Positions 45,012-56,214 of a stretch of DNA of 64,000 bases are shown one piece after another; position 1 is the first letter of the stretch; each line of letters starts with the position of its first letter. This stretch comes from Cunninghamia lanceolata. Its lineage: Eukaryota; Streptophyta; Pinopsida; Cupressales; Cupressaceae. The notes beneath the pieces were generated by a model that was not told the DNA's origin, made no database searches, and saw only the letters and a program-made list of their open reading frames with translations. The DNA lies in NCBI GenBank assembly GCA_027924645.1, contig BSBN01000047.1:7316001-7380000 (forward strand). Reading direction: 5' to 3'. The translations under genes were made by a program, and so were the position numbers.

Positions 45012-46065
45012 TGTTGATAACTGAGAGGGGGGGTGAATCAGTTATCCTAATTATTTCTTCTTTCTAAACTTTCTTATTAATCAATGCAGCATTAATTCAA
45101 ACAAGCAAACATTACCATGAAATGGAAAAACACATGACATAGTATTTTTGACGTGGAAACCCTATTAAGGGAGAAAACCACGGGGTGATTAACCCAAAGA
45201 TTATTCTCTATTAGAAGAATAAGGAATTACAAAATGGCACTTGCCAATTAGGGCTCACTGCTCGAGCACACTGCTCACAAAGGAGGCACACTGCCTACAA
45301 GGAGACACACTGTCTACAAAAGAATGTTATACAATACTTGAACTAATTGGAAGCATCCACATATGCTAGAGTTCAGTTCCGGTTAGGCTCAGTACACTGA
45401 TCTGCTACACTTCATCTTTCCTCTTCTCTTATGCTACTTTCCTTTCACATACTAGACCTTCCTTACTACTTCTGCTCTGCTTTTATTCGCATATAACATT
45501 TCACCACTTCACTTTTCACAACTAAATCCATCCTATATATATATCCGCACAAGTGATTTCATTATCTTTCTAGTCGGCACTCGGAACAGTCAATCTTCTC
45601 ACAAACTCTATTCTGTCGGCTGAATCCTTACACATCAAGAAATGTGGATCAAGCATATACTTGTAGAAATCATTAATCATGTCGGCCAAAAATGATTCAT
45701 GCCTTCATAACCTTTAACACCATCAGTAACACATTCGGAGAGTAGTCCGATGTTCTGTCAGTCAGTTCTTCCTCTGTTTACACTGTCACTCAGGAACCCG
45801 GTACTCAAGTATTCATATCTTTTGCCTCATCTATCACCGGAGGCTAAAACCTTGGAATCTATCACTCAAGGTAGTACTCTTTACTTCCCCAAATCTGCAC
45901 TTTACCAAGATACTTCCTCTGAGAGATCCGGACCTGTCTGTTAGACCTTGCCATATGCTCTGTTCTTATTTACCAGACCACAACATTCTTCACTCTGACT
46001 TCCGGTAGAGACACACCATGTCCTGCGGATGTGTGGGATGAACTTTGTTGCCATCAATGACAACA
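45012..46065 (-). mobile_element. S3: copia-type solo LTR inside G
   Basis: In plus view it starts TGTTGATAACTGAGAGG, a G run and GTGAATCAGT, and ends TTGCCATCAATGACAACA. Read on the minus strand it therefore has a TGTTGTCATTGATG start and a CTCTCAGTTATCAACA end, as in copia LTRs. It has the CCGTGGTTTTCTCCC...GGGTTTCCACGT block (about 45158-45185) and GAGCAGTGAGCC-type repeats (about 45247-45320). TATATATATA at 45535-45544 may be its TATA box. The flanks GCGTT and ATCAT are not a TSD, so the insertion or its later history is not simple. It lies between the RNase H and RT parts of G. Confidence 0.8.
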
Positions 46066-47409
46066 ATCATGAATCCATATAGTGTCTCTTGCCAACAGGG
46101 TTATCCCTTTCAATTCCTCTTCTGTACAAACCTTTCCAATCAGAACGTTTCTTTTTTTATCACCCTGCCCAATGTTAACCTGTGAGTACTGTTCCTCATC
46201 AGCTTTTGCAAGATCCTTCTATTTTAGCATGCTGTCCAGATCAAATGCTCTTTCTAGCTCTAACATTCCTTTAGGGATCCTATTGCTAGGCAACTCTAGG
46301 ATTTCTTCTCCTTCCCAAACATGATCCTCCATATTTATTTCATCTATGATCTGTGCTTCAAAAACATCTCTGTTGGAAATAAAATCCAATATATGCTGAT
46401 CATCATCAAATACTTGAAGATTAGTTACATTATCAGGTACTGAAGGCACTGATACTAGTTCAACTGAGAATCTTTTTAGACCTGATATGGATAGAGGTTC
46501 TAAAGTACTTGCAGCCTGGGCCAAAGCATCTGCTCTATGGTTTTGTTCCCTGGGTACATGGGTGATTTTGAATGCATCAAAATCTTCTATTAAGTCCCAC
46601 ACCCTGTGTCTGTAATTGGACAGCCTTCTGTACTTGCAAGAGTATATACCTCTTACCTGTCTGACAACTAATTTTGAGTCCCCATAGACATGCAGAATTC
46701 TCACCTTCTTTCTAAGTGCAAACAGTATCCCATGGATTAGAGCTGCATACTCTGCCACATTGTTTGTACATGGGAACTGCAACCTATATGCTGCCAAGTA
46801 GGATTTTCTAGATGGATCAATGAGGTCTACTCCTACTCTAGCTCCTTGTTTTGAATTGGATCCATCAAACCTGAGGATCCATGGCTTATCTTCATCTAAA
46901 ATCTTGTCTGGGCCTTCTTTTTTTCTTTTGTCTCTGGCAACTGCACCACTGGATATCCATTTTAACTTCGATATCTCAGCTTTACCAGACACCACCTTAT
47001 TGCCCTCATGGGAGGTTGATATTTCTTCTTTTCTCTTATCATTAGGAGGAACATCCTCTAGACTAGGCAGCGTCTGCCTTCTCAAAATATGCATGGACAA
47101 CGAACAAGAAATTTCTGAATGAGGTGCCTCATGTAACTTGCACCAGCTTTCAATCAAGACATCCTGAGGAGGCCTCTGCTGCTGTGTCATCTTTTGAATC
47201 TCTTTTGACAGAAACTCCTCAAATTTGGATAGATTACTACCCCTATCCTCATCAGATAACTCATAATCTAACTCCACTAAACAGTCACTCCCTAGGGTGA
47301 TCTTCTTGTCCATAACATTACTCCTGTTGCTTACTAGTATCTCTTCTGTTATCTGAAGAGAACTTTTGTTTGTTGTGTGTATTCCCCTATTCCTGCAGAA
47401 GACATACAA
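46066..47409 (-). pseudogene. G archaeal-type RNase H, placed upstream of RT
   Basis: An open frame of 396 codons (47409-46219), then a stop and further coding sequence (QVNIGQGDKKRNVLIGK, EEELKGI) up to S3. Residues about 85-105 have WCKLHEAPHSEISC, the third copy of the C-H-H-C finger. Residues about 176-305 form an RNase H fold: LRFDGSNSKQGARVGV (Asp), NNVAEYAALIHGI (Glu), LHVYGDSKLVVRQVRG (Asp) and HVPREQNHRADALAQAA. This is the archaeal-type (aRH) form known from Tat-lineage gypsy elements. There it usually follows the RT-RNase H block, but here it precedes RT. The acids look intact, in contrast to the damaged RNase H after RT. The N-terminal start is unclear because a frameshift joins it to the protease region. 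Confidence 0.85.
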
Positions 47410-47477
47410 AAATCAGTATCATTATCATTACGTGCAGCATTCACCATGGATGATGATGAAGATGCCTCATTGTATGC

Positions 47478-48680
47478 TTATTCCAGCTCCAACATGTCTA
47501 GGCAGGCTTCACAAGTCTTTTCAGAATGAGCTTCATCATGCAACCTGCACCATCCACTAATTAGAATATCGTGAAAAGGAATTTTTAATAATTGACATTG
47601 TTTCACCTGTTTAAATAAATGCATCTCAAATTTCTTGAAATGATCTAGTTCTATTTTATTTCCAAGATTACAATCAGGTTCTGAATTTATTTCATCACCC
47701 CGAGGGTCATCATCATGATCATGTATGTCAAGCATCAGGATCTCCTCTATTCTGGCGGTTTGAGGTCTGATGGAGTAAACTCCAGGTTCCACATCCACAT
47801 ACATGATCTCATTAGTTTTGTTATATTCGGTGATCATGTGTTTCATGCAAGGTTCAACTTTGATCCTTATCTGATTTGGTATACTCTTCCAAGGCAGCCA
47901 CATATGATTGAAATCAGTAGACATGTACTCGTTGAGGGTTTCTGACCAGTCTCTGCTGAGTAACATTCCATATGTATCAGGTATATCAACCACCTGAATA
48001 TCAATATAGTGCTGGATTCTGAGATCTGATGCTAGCTACATATGAATGTGAGTCAGTTCCACTACCACACTTACTTTTGTTTTGTCCAATTGTGTTACTT
48101 TCTTTAATGATTTAGCAGGATGTAACCCTAAAGCATTGCATATGGATAGGGGCATTACATTGGTAGATGCTCCTGAGTCCACTAAGCAGTTGTGCAAATT
48201 TTTACCAAACATCCTTATGGTAAGGAGGAAGGGAGCTGACTCACTCTTGTCTTTGTATAGGGTCATGTGGGAGGTATCTGCAGCTTGAACAGTAGTTAAG
48301 GTTTTAGGTTTGATGTTAACATCCCTGGCAGTATGATCTTTATTTCCAAACTGGCCTGGGGTATGGCTATCTTCTTTTTGAGCAGAACCATCAAATGATT
48401 TCATGAAAGCATTCTTGATAGTAGGGGTCCTAAGCAGCTTTGAGAATGACAGGCTGATCTTTACCTTTTTCATTTCATCAGTCAGATATGAAACCAACTT
48501 GTTAGATCCAGGGGGTAGATTTATAGCTTTTGGTGCTGTGTTATGTGGTGCCAAATACTGAGCATTGACCTTGGGAAGTCCAGGGTTATTACTTGCTAGG
48601 GGATCAGGTGGAGTATTGAAGTTGCTTGGAGGCAATGAGGTGGTCAAAGGATCAGCAGATCTGTTTGAGTTATTCCTCAA
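47478..48680 (-). pseudogene. G aspartic protease with a C-H-H-C finger
   Basis: Frames 48680-48036 and 47993-47478 are in one phase with stops between them. The active-site stretch is CLVDSGASTNVMPLSICNALGL at about residues 165-185 (written as the D-S-G motif within that block), and the second half has DIPDTYGMLLSRDW, which resembles the gypsy ILGRPW element. The protease would cleave the polyprotein. Near the end, residues WCRLHDEAHSEKTC form a C-x2-H-x3-H-x4-C finger. Before the protease is a Pro/Asn-rich linker. The frame continues from gag in the same phase, with stops. Confidence 0.8.
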
Positions 48681-48704
48681 GCTGTAGTTATGTCTACCCT
48701 GAGG

Positions 48705-50411
48705 TTACTGTTGATAAGAATTGACTTCCTCATGCTCAGTTGATGGCTCATTCTCATCATCAAAGGGGAAAACATAGTTGGACTCAAAAGCCATGGCTGA
48801 TTCCTCACATGCTGAGGTGTAATCCTGATGTGATGAGATTGTCTGCTGATAAGGATGATGCATGAAGCTTTCCAGTACTAGGGCAGAATCATACTCACAT
48901 GGGACAATTTCATTTCCCTCCGTATAAGGTGGATTTCTTGAAGTATTGGACACTTCAGCTTGGAAAATGCTTGCAGTAATCCTGAATTGAGGACAATCTA
49001 GCTCTGCATGAGCATTGGTGTTATGTATCCTGCACCAGTTTGTAAGTGCTGCCTCTGCAACGTTTACTCTGGTGGTCTGTCTAGGTTCACCAGGAGACTG
49101 ATTGTCTAGGGGTGATGGCAAGGAACCATTGTTTGGCCTAGTGTTCCACACTCTAGACTGTCTAGGAGGATTGTTGTTGCCATTATTGTTATTGTAATTA
49201 TTGTTGTAGCCCCTGTCAGGATAATTAGGTCTGTCATTGGCATAACCTCTATTTTGATTAGGCTGAGAATAGAAGTTCTGATTTCTCAGATGGGTGACCT
49301 GAGTGGTAAGTTTCCTTAACTGGGCTGATATTTCTTTGATTTCTTCTTTCTTGTCCTGGACCTTGGCCACTACATTCTTTGTCTAGGGCTTGAAAAAGGA
49401 AGACCCATTGTTATTATTGGATTGTTCTACAGCCTGAGGTACTTGTGTTGGATATGGTAACATTTGGCTATTCCCACTTGGTGGTGGCATGACACTGAGT
49501 GGAGGTATCTGCAAAGGGGCTTGCATCACAGCTGAAGGTATCATGGCTCCATTGGTATGTTGGTCGACAAGAAATGTTGGATAACCTGGAAGTGTAGGGA
49601 AGGCAACATTTGGTGTGGAAGCAGGAGCTAATTGCTGGCTGACCTTGATAGCTTCCCCAAAAGCTTCTGCTAAAGTTGTTACCCCATGATGTGCTCTCCT
49701 GATAAACATGGAAGTCAAGGGATCTAAGGCTGAGTAATAAATGCTCCTAGCAGCTTCATCTGTTACAACATAGGGAGCAACTAGCTTAGATAGCATCCTC
49801 TAGAATCTAGTTTTGAAGTTTGCAATAGGTTCTCCTTCACATCTCTTAATGGTGACAAATAGGTGATAGTTCATTGAAGGATCTATAGGCACCTTGAACC
49901 TATCCTTGAAAGCTTTCTCCAAGGCATCCCATGAATTGACTGAACCCTGACCTAGACTGATATACCAGTTATAGGCCTCTTCCCCTAAGGAGAATGGAAA
50001 CAACCTGCATACCACATCTTCATACTCAATTCTAGCCCTACAATAGGCTTCCTTGAAGGTTTTGACATGATCATCAGCATCCTGATACGGAAGATACCTA
50101 GGACAAATTTTATCTAGATTTTTAGGCAAAGCATGGTATGCATTGAAGGTCAAAGGTGACTCTACCATGAAAAATGACATTACAACCGGTGGAGGTTGGA
50201 TCTGGGGTGTGACAGGTGGTCCTGTAGGTATTTGTAAGCCAATAGGAGTGACAGGAGCATGCCCTGGTGAAGCTTCGGATGCACTAGGATCAGAGGACTG
50301 ATGAATGTCTGCAATTTTGGGTCTAAATCCCCTGATAGGTAGTTCTTCAGAGAGTCCACTAGATCTGGACCTAGTATTTGGCCTAAAAGCCAAGATTTCT
50401 ATAGTTTTCAA
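48705..50411 (-). pseudogene. G Gag: capsid and zinc-finger region
   Basis: The start is the minus ATG at 50411, about 110 bases after the 5' LTR. Three blocks (50411-49800, 49796-49383, 49370-48705) are in one phase and separated by single stops. The capsid part is Retrotrans_gag: FPFSLGEEAYNWYISL, GSVNSWDALEKAFKDRF and IKRCEGEPIANFKTRF. A Pro-rich linker, then an Asn-rich stretch (YNNNYNNNNGNNN), leads to the finger WCRIHNTNAHAELDC (C-x2-H-x5-H-x4-C, residues about 130-145 of the last block). It would assemble the virus-like particle in the cytoplasm. Two stops separate the blocks. The first (TTC TAG AGG) could come from CAG or TGG. Confidence 0.85.
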
Positions 50412-50501
50412 GGCAAAATGGCTGGTTTATGGTCAGATTTTGAAACTGACAGGATATTCAAGCAATGTTCGTAGGAATCTATAGTTTCCTTTGTTCAGGC
50501 C

Positions 50502-50516
50502 CTCCTTCTAGCACCA
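50502..50516 (-). promoter_or_regulatory. G primer-binding site
   Basis: The minus strand reads TGGTGCTAGAAGGAG, seven bases after the 5' LTR end (50524). It would pair with a tRNA ending CTTCTAGCACCA. It differs from the sites of E0/C4 and from the copia sites. Confidence 0.65.
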
Positions 50517-50523
50517 GTAAATG

Positions 50524-52995
50524 TGTTGATGTGGATGTTAGTCACACACAAACAAACTAAACAAAAGTCACACAACAACCCTTGTTTGTCCTGAAAGATA
50601 CAATGAATTCAAAGAATTCATGATCCCAAGTTCTCGTTGATTAGTTCATAATCTGCTGATGTTACTCAGTGGTCGATGTGTATTGCTATTTTCCATTTTG
50701 GGGTCTTACGTAGATCAGTAGATTCTGCTTCTGCAACAATGCTTTATAGGGAGGTTACTCTACATAGCATATATCTCCAAATGATGTGTCTAAGTTGATA
50801 TTTGCATGAGTTCTACCCTTATTTGTGATTTTATGCATGATATTTCAACAGTACATGCATCTAGCTCAAAAAACATGCTAATGATATTCAGTTATCTACG
50901 GGGTGTCAGCATATTTCTCTGTTCTGCTTAATATTCATCATGATGTGCAGTTATGGAAGGTGATTTCTATGAAATTAAAATGAGAAAAAGGGTTAGAGAG
51001 ATGAGATTCCTAGATTACTTGACTGAGATCATTGATCCACATACATGTTCCCATACAATAATGAAGAGAAGAAAACCAAAATCATACTTCACCGGGACAT
51101 TCCACAAATTAGCATGATCCAGTGCAAATCTTCAGAGGTAAGGTTGACAACAACATGTAATGAAATGAAAGCGCTTCTATAGAACACAACTTTCACCAGT
51201 ACATATCCAGGAGTCGACTTGAAGATTACTTAAATTTTACAATCATGATGTAATCTAAAGCTTCATCTCCATACAATATGTTCATAAAACAAGTACATTT
51301 ACAATGATCTGAGGGAAGGACCTTGATTATTTCAACAATCTAGTCCCCACTAGTCTCAGTAATCCGATCTCCTACATGAAATTGCTACAAGTCTGATATT
51401 GTATGATTGGCCTCCTCCTCCCTTTTTTATAGAGTGAAGGAGCTGAATATATGTCTCTGTTTCTCCTTCCCATACAGTGCCTAGGAAACCCTAGCAAATC
51501 AATGATCTTCATCATCAAATGCAGCATCCAACGGTGGAAAATGGATCCTGCCAAGAATTTGAACCGCATCTAGATAGGGCGCCGCTCCCTCGGTAATGTT
51601 TCCACCAACATTCTCCTCCACATTGAAAGTTTTGTCTCCTCCTAGTGTGTTTGCGACCTCTCGGGATCCGGTTTACTGCCTGGGATGTCCTCCGCCATTA
51701 AAGCCCCATCGTATCTCCACTTGCATGCCATCGGGTTCTAGAATGGATTCAAAATCCACCTACCCTACCTTTCCCGCCCTTTTGTATCATGAACTATACA
51801 TCACTTTGGTCAATGCACCTGCGGTCAACACATAGAAGTTAAGCATCATCGCCAAAAGTAACCACCAGAAGGAAAAAACACTTACCAAATCATGCTCTGA
51901 ATGTGCAAACATATATAGGGTCATGAATCTGTGAGAATCCGCATGCACATGAGTATTTAATCTCTTTTGATAACTCTTCTGTTCCACTACCTGCATGTAG
52001 ATTCTAGGTATGCACATTAATCAGGATATGATGATGACATCATCATCATAGACGGGCTCTGGTAGGTGTAGAAGGGTGACGTCACGGTCACATTGAAGGA
52101 AAGCGGGGTCCAAAATATGACCTCGAGGAAAGAACCTCGAAGAATATCAGCCTGAGGGAAGATGAATTCATGGTCATGTCGAGCATTTATATTGGGTCAT
52201 GATTTTAAGATCGAGGTGATATTTGAAACATGACCCCCGCGAGAAAATGACCCCCCCCGAGAAAAGGGTGATGACGTCATCAGGTCGATGACTTGGTTTT
52301 ATCACTGTAGTTACTATGACATCATCGTCATGTTATCCGATGGGGTGATTTTGAAATAAACCATCATGAGGTAAAAAGGATCATGATGTCATCATCATAG
52401 GGGTGATCTCCCTCGTTTGTCAGCCCTAGATGACATCATCATCATATCGACATGGGGGTGATATTTTGCGAGGGGGTGATCTTTGGAAGATCGGGTGATA
52501 TTTGAAATATGACCCCCCCCCGCAAAATATATATATAAGGGTGCCCAACGGGTAGATAGAGTTATCACATAAACTTGACGCCTGGACTTTGCAAACAAAG
52601 TGATCATCAGGTGATAAACTAATATCGGGGTGATCTTTGGAAGATCGGGGTGATCAAATGTAAGGTGACTGATATTTGAAATATGACCCCCCCCCAGAAT
52701 ATCAGGTTTGATCAGAACTTTGACTCGTCATAACTTTCTTACTTGGCCGAATTTCAGGGTGATGCAAAAGGCAAAATCGCTTAGAATTTTACACTCTTTC
52801 ACATGGCAGGCCTCCTAAGGAAGGATTCAGACTTTGAATTTTTTTTGGGCTCAGACCTGAGGATCACAAATGCACCTAACATGATGCTGCTTTTTTACCA
52901 TTATCGCCCAGAGCACAAAAACAAGGGAGCAAGCCATAGCAGGGGTCCTCATTTTGCTAAGGAGTAAAATGGGGCATGTTGTGAACATCACAACA
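50524..52995 (-). repeat. G 5' LTR (2,472 bp)
   Basis: In plus view it starts TGTTGATGTGGATGTTAGTC and ends TGTTGTGAACATCACAACA. The minus-strand start is the palindrome TGTTGTGATGTTCACAACA. It carries TGACGTCA at 52077-52084 and 52272-52279. Its copy of a third site reads GATGAATTCATGG where the 3' LTR has GATGACGTCATGG. Confidence 0.9.
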
Positions 52996-53644
52996 ATTCC
53001 TTTCCATCGCGGGAATGTTCTGGGTCTGACCTAATTTGAATTTACAAAATTAAGGAGCCTTACCAACATTGGAGAATATTCTTGAGGATGAAGATGGTAT
53101 AAATAAGTATCAAGGGATCGTGAAAGGGTGTGTGCAATGTGTGTGATGGGAATGACAGCGTGGTAGAATGTGTGGTGCAGTACAAGCTTTCATGTGTTAG
53201 GTTACTACATGCAATGAGCAGAAGGTGTGTACAATTCTTCAGTATGACTATGAAGGTGTTGTGGTGGAACTCTTTGTTGCATTGAGATAGTCTCCTCCTT
53301 GTAACAATCTTCTCTATCTTCTTCTCTATTCTGGTAGTGAGATTTTATCTTGGGCAGTGAGCCTTCTGGCAGTGAGCCTATTATTTTTTGGTGTTGATAA
53401 TACTTTATACTATGAGCTAATCCTCACCGTGGTTTTCCCTTCTTGGGTTTTCCATGTAAATCTGGTGTTCTCTTGTGTTTGATGTTCATTTGATCTAGTT
53501 TCTATTATTTTTTTTCATGATTAATCATCATAACAATTTAAGGGGTAATTGAATTGATGTGGATCTAAATGTGATTGAACGTTTTAGAGTTATAAGTTAC
53601 AACTAATTCAGCCCCCCTCTCAGTTGTCTTGTGCATTCATAAAT

Positions 53645-53656
53645 TGGTATCAAAGC
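53645..53656 (+). promoter_or_regulatory. C5 primer-binding site
   Basis: TGGTATCAAAGC lies five bases after the 5' LTR end. It differs by one base from the initiator-tRNA site TGGTATCAGAGC of C1. Confidence 0.88.
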
Positions 53657-53700
53657 AAGGTTCCTTTGAAGAGAGATTAAATGCAAGAGGTAGATCTAAG

Positions 53701-54756
53701 ATGGTGCACAAGAAGGATGTTCTCCTATTCGATGGAATAGATTATGCATTCTAGAAAATAAGGATGGAAGGTTATCTAATTTCTCTTGGATATGAGATCT
53801 AGAAGTCTGTTGAGACTGAATACACTATACTAGAAAATGGTCCAAGTCCTGCAAATGAGATCAAGGCTTATGAAACCAATGGTAAAGAAAGGTATTCTCT
53901 TTTAAGTGGTCTTTCTAATTTTGAATTGGTGAAAGTTATGAATATGAAAACTGCTAATGAAACCTGGAAAAAGTTAAAAAGTATTTATGAAGGAGATGAT
54001 AAGGTCAAGCAAGCTAAAATATAGAATTTGATGCTCATGATTGAAACCATGCGAATGTTTGAAGATGAAAACATTACAAGCTACTTATAAAAGGTGTATG
54101 AGGTTGTCAATGGCATCAAAGGGCTTAATGGAGATGTGGAAGAGAAAGAAGTGGTATTAAAGGTACTTAGAACTCTTCCTAAAGCTTACAGTCATAAAGT
54201 TTTTGCTATTGAAGAATTACAAAATCTGAGTCAGTTTACTAAAGATTAGTTGCTTGGTACCTTAACTTCTTTTGAAATGAGAGTATTTGGTACAAGTAGT
54301 GCAAAGGCTGAGACTGCCTTCAAGGTTAGTAAATTTGAGAAGATCGTGAAATCAGATCAGGAGGATTCTGATGATGCGGAAGCTAACTTTTTGAGAAAGA
54401 TGAAATTGGGTATAGGTAAGTATAGTGGTAAGTTGTCTTTCAAGTATTTCAGTTGTGGCAAGATAGGTCATTATGCTTCAAGATGTCTGGAAAGATTTTG
54501 GAGCAACAAAAATAGGGAGAACAAAAGTAGAGTGCCTAAGAAAAGCTACTATGTTAAAGAAGATGCAAGTATATCTGATGATGAATTTGATTATGAAAAT
54601 GATGAGGATAATGAATGTTTGTTCATAGCTTTAAAATATGATACTATCTCTGCTAACTCTAAGAAATGTGTGAAGGAAAGGGCTTCGGAATTAAGTCTTA
54701 ATACTAAAGGCACTTTGATATCTACTTTTCATACCAGACAGGAAAAGAACTACTAG
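53701..54756 (+). pseudogene. C5 Gag (UBN2-type copia capsid) with damaged zinc knuckle
   Basis: The frame begins MVHKKDVLLFDGIDYAF at 53701 and stays in one phase to 54756. In-frame stops follow YAF, YEI, QAKI, SYL and FTKD. The UBN2 pattern is clear: FDGIDYAF, KIRMEGYLISLGYEI, TANETWKKLKSIYEG, KVLRTLPKAYSHKV and ELQNLSQFTKD. Near 54447-54495 the knuckle reads YFSCGKIGHYASRC: the first Cys is Tyr and the other ligands are kept. An acidic DDEFDYENDEDNE tail follows. Gag coats the RNA in the particle. Most stops sit where TGG or CAG is expected, which fits mutation of methylated cytosine. Confidence 0.85.
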
Positions 54757-55130
54757 GTCATTGACAATGGATCCTCAAATCATATGACCAGTGTTAAGAG
54801 TAAGTTTGTTAAACTTGTAAAATATGATGGAGGACTATTGAGATTTGGTGACATGATACATCTTCTAAGATATGTGGAAGAGGTTCAATCAGTTTTGATG
54901 GAAAGCATAATATTGATGATGTTCTTTATGTTAAGGGTTTAAATCATAATCTCTTGATTGTTGGATAAATATGTAGCAAAGGATACAATCTTGTGTTTCA
55001 GGATGGTGGCTGTGAGATCAGGAAAGACTACGAAATTGTGATAGCTACTGGAAAGAGGACAGTTGGAAATGTTTATCGCTCAAAGGTGGTGATGGTTATT
55101 ATTTCATGACTTAGGTCAGTGAGATTTGGC
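54757..55130 (+). pseudogene. C5 protease region, decayed
   Basis: Right after a TAG the frame gives VIDNGSSNHMTSVKSKFVKL, which is the copia protease active-site region. Copia proteases have D-S-G here; the copy reads D-N-G. Later sequence shifts frame repeatedly, with fragments such as DVLYVKGLNHNLL spread over frames. The protease would have cut Gag-Pol. Confidence 0.7.
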
Positions 55131-56022
55131 CATGGCATAGGATATTGTGTCACATCAATTTTGATAGCCTAGTGAGAATAATTTTAGTTCAAGCTATAAG
55201 ACATCTACCAAAGATTACAAAGCCTATCAATGCTGTCTGTAAGGAATGCCAAGTTGGAAAGCAAATAAGAAGTTTCAAAGTCATGGATCAATCTTCTACT
55301 TGCTATTGGAATTGGTGCATACAAATCTTTTTGGTCCTACCAAGGTAAGGAGTTTTCAAGGTTACAGGTATTTCATACTACTAATTGATGATTATTCTAG
55401 AATGACATGGGTTACCTTTCTCAAAGAAAAATCTGAAGCCCTAGATAAGTTTAAAGCATTCAAAGTCATGGTTGAAAATGAAATGGATATGAGAATCAAA
55501 TGTTTGAGGTTTGATAGAGACAGAGAGTTCAGTTCCAATGAGTTTAACATGTTTTGTGAGAATCATGGAATAAAGAGGCACTTATCTACCCCTAGGAATA
55601 CTCAACAAAATGGAGTGGTTGAAAGAAAGAATAGGACTATTCAAGAAGCTGCAAGGACAATGATAAAAGAAGAAAATCTACAAGAGGTCTACTGGAGAGA
55701 GGCAATTCATACTGCTATTTATATATTGAACAGAGTACATGCAAGAACAAATAGTACAAAGACTCCTTATGAGTTATGGTATGGAAGGATTCCTACTGCT
55801 AAATACTTCAGAGTGTTTGGAAGCAAATGTTATATCAGAAGGCATGAAGAAAATCTAGGAAAGTTTGATGCAAGGTCTGATGAAGGTATCTTCCTTGGGT
55901 ATTCTACTAAAAGCAAAGCTTACCGATGCTACAACAAAAGGCTAAGAAGGATTGTTGAGAGTGCAAATGTCAAAGTTGATGAAGATCTACAAAAGAATTC
56001 AAAAGTGAATGGATATGAATAA
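55131..56022 (+). pseudogene. C5 integrase
   Basis: The zinc-binding part is split (LCHINFDSLVRI, then CKECQVGKQIRSF). The core is open from 55246 to 56022: LVHTNLFGPTKVRSFQGYRYF, DDYSRMTWV, RFDRDREFSSNEF and NGVVERKNRTIQE. In copia integrases the first catalytic residue is Asp in HTDLFGP. Here it is Asn, so the triad is broken; the second Asp and the Glu are kept. The end has YELWYGRIPTAKYFRVFG and GIFLGYSTKSKAYR, which are typical of the copia integrase C-terminus. Confidence 0.88.
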
Positions 56023-56214
56023 CATGAATCTTCTTGTGGAGAAGAAGAAAATGCTAAAGAAAAGGAACTGTAGGTTGAAGAGAAAGAAGTTCTAGAAAAG
56101 ACTCCTAAAACTCCCAAGTATGTGCAGAAGCATCATTCTGAAGATTAGATCATTAGTGATAAGAACAAAGGTGTGCTAACAAGATATAAAGCTGTTACAG
56201 AATAGGTAAATTTA
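56023..56214 (+). pseudogene. C5 integrase-RT linker
   Basis: Glu/Lys-rich linker with several stops, in continuity with the integrase frame. No domain. Confidence 0.5.

Larger units (their letters stand above)
38973..52995 (-). mobile_element. G: Ty3/gypsy retrotransposon with archaeal-type RNase H upstream of RT
   Basis: LTRs of about 2.47 kb lie at 50524-52995 (5') and 38973-41441 (3'). ATTCC flanks both sides (38968-38972, 52996-53000). Removing G restores the C5 LTR. The minus-strand order is gag (50411), protease, aRNase H, RT, degenerate RNase H, integrase (to 42327). Gypsy-type order (integrase last), the C-H-H-C finger in gag and the second RNase H point to the Tat-like branch, but the RNase H position is unusual. 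Stops and frameshifts break the frame. S3 splits the RNase H-RT linker. No clear polypurine tract precedes the 3' LTR. Confidence 0.9.
38065..53639 (+). repeat. C5 5' LTR, interrupted by G
   Basis: The pieces 38065-38972 and 53001-53639 join to 1,547 bp and match the 3' LTR (1,566 bp). Near the end it has GCAGTGAGCCT repeats (about 53357-53380), the block ACCGTGGTTTTCCC...GGGTTTTCCATGTAAATC (about 53428-53462) and the CACCC/CTCTCAG block, all also seen in other copia LTRs of the window. Confidence 0.85.
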
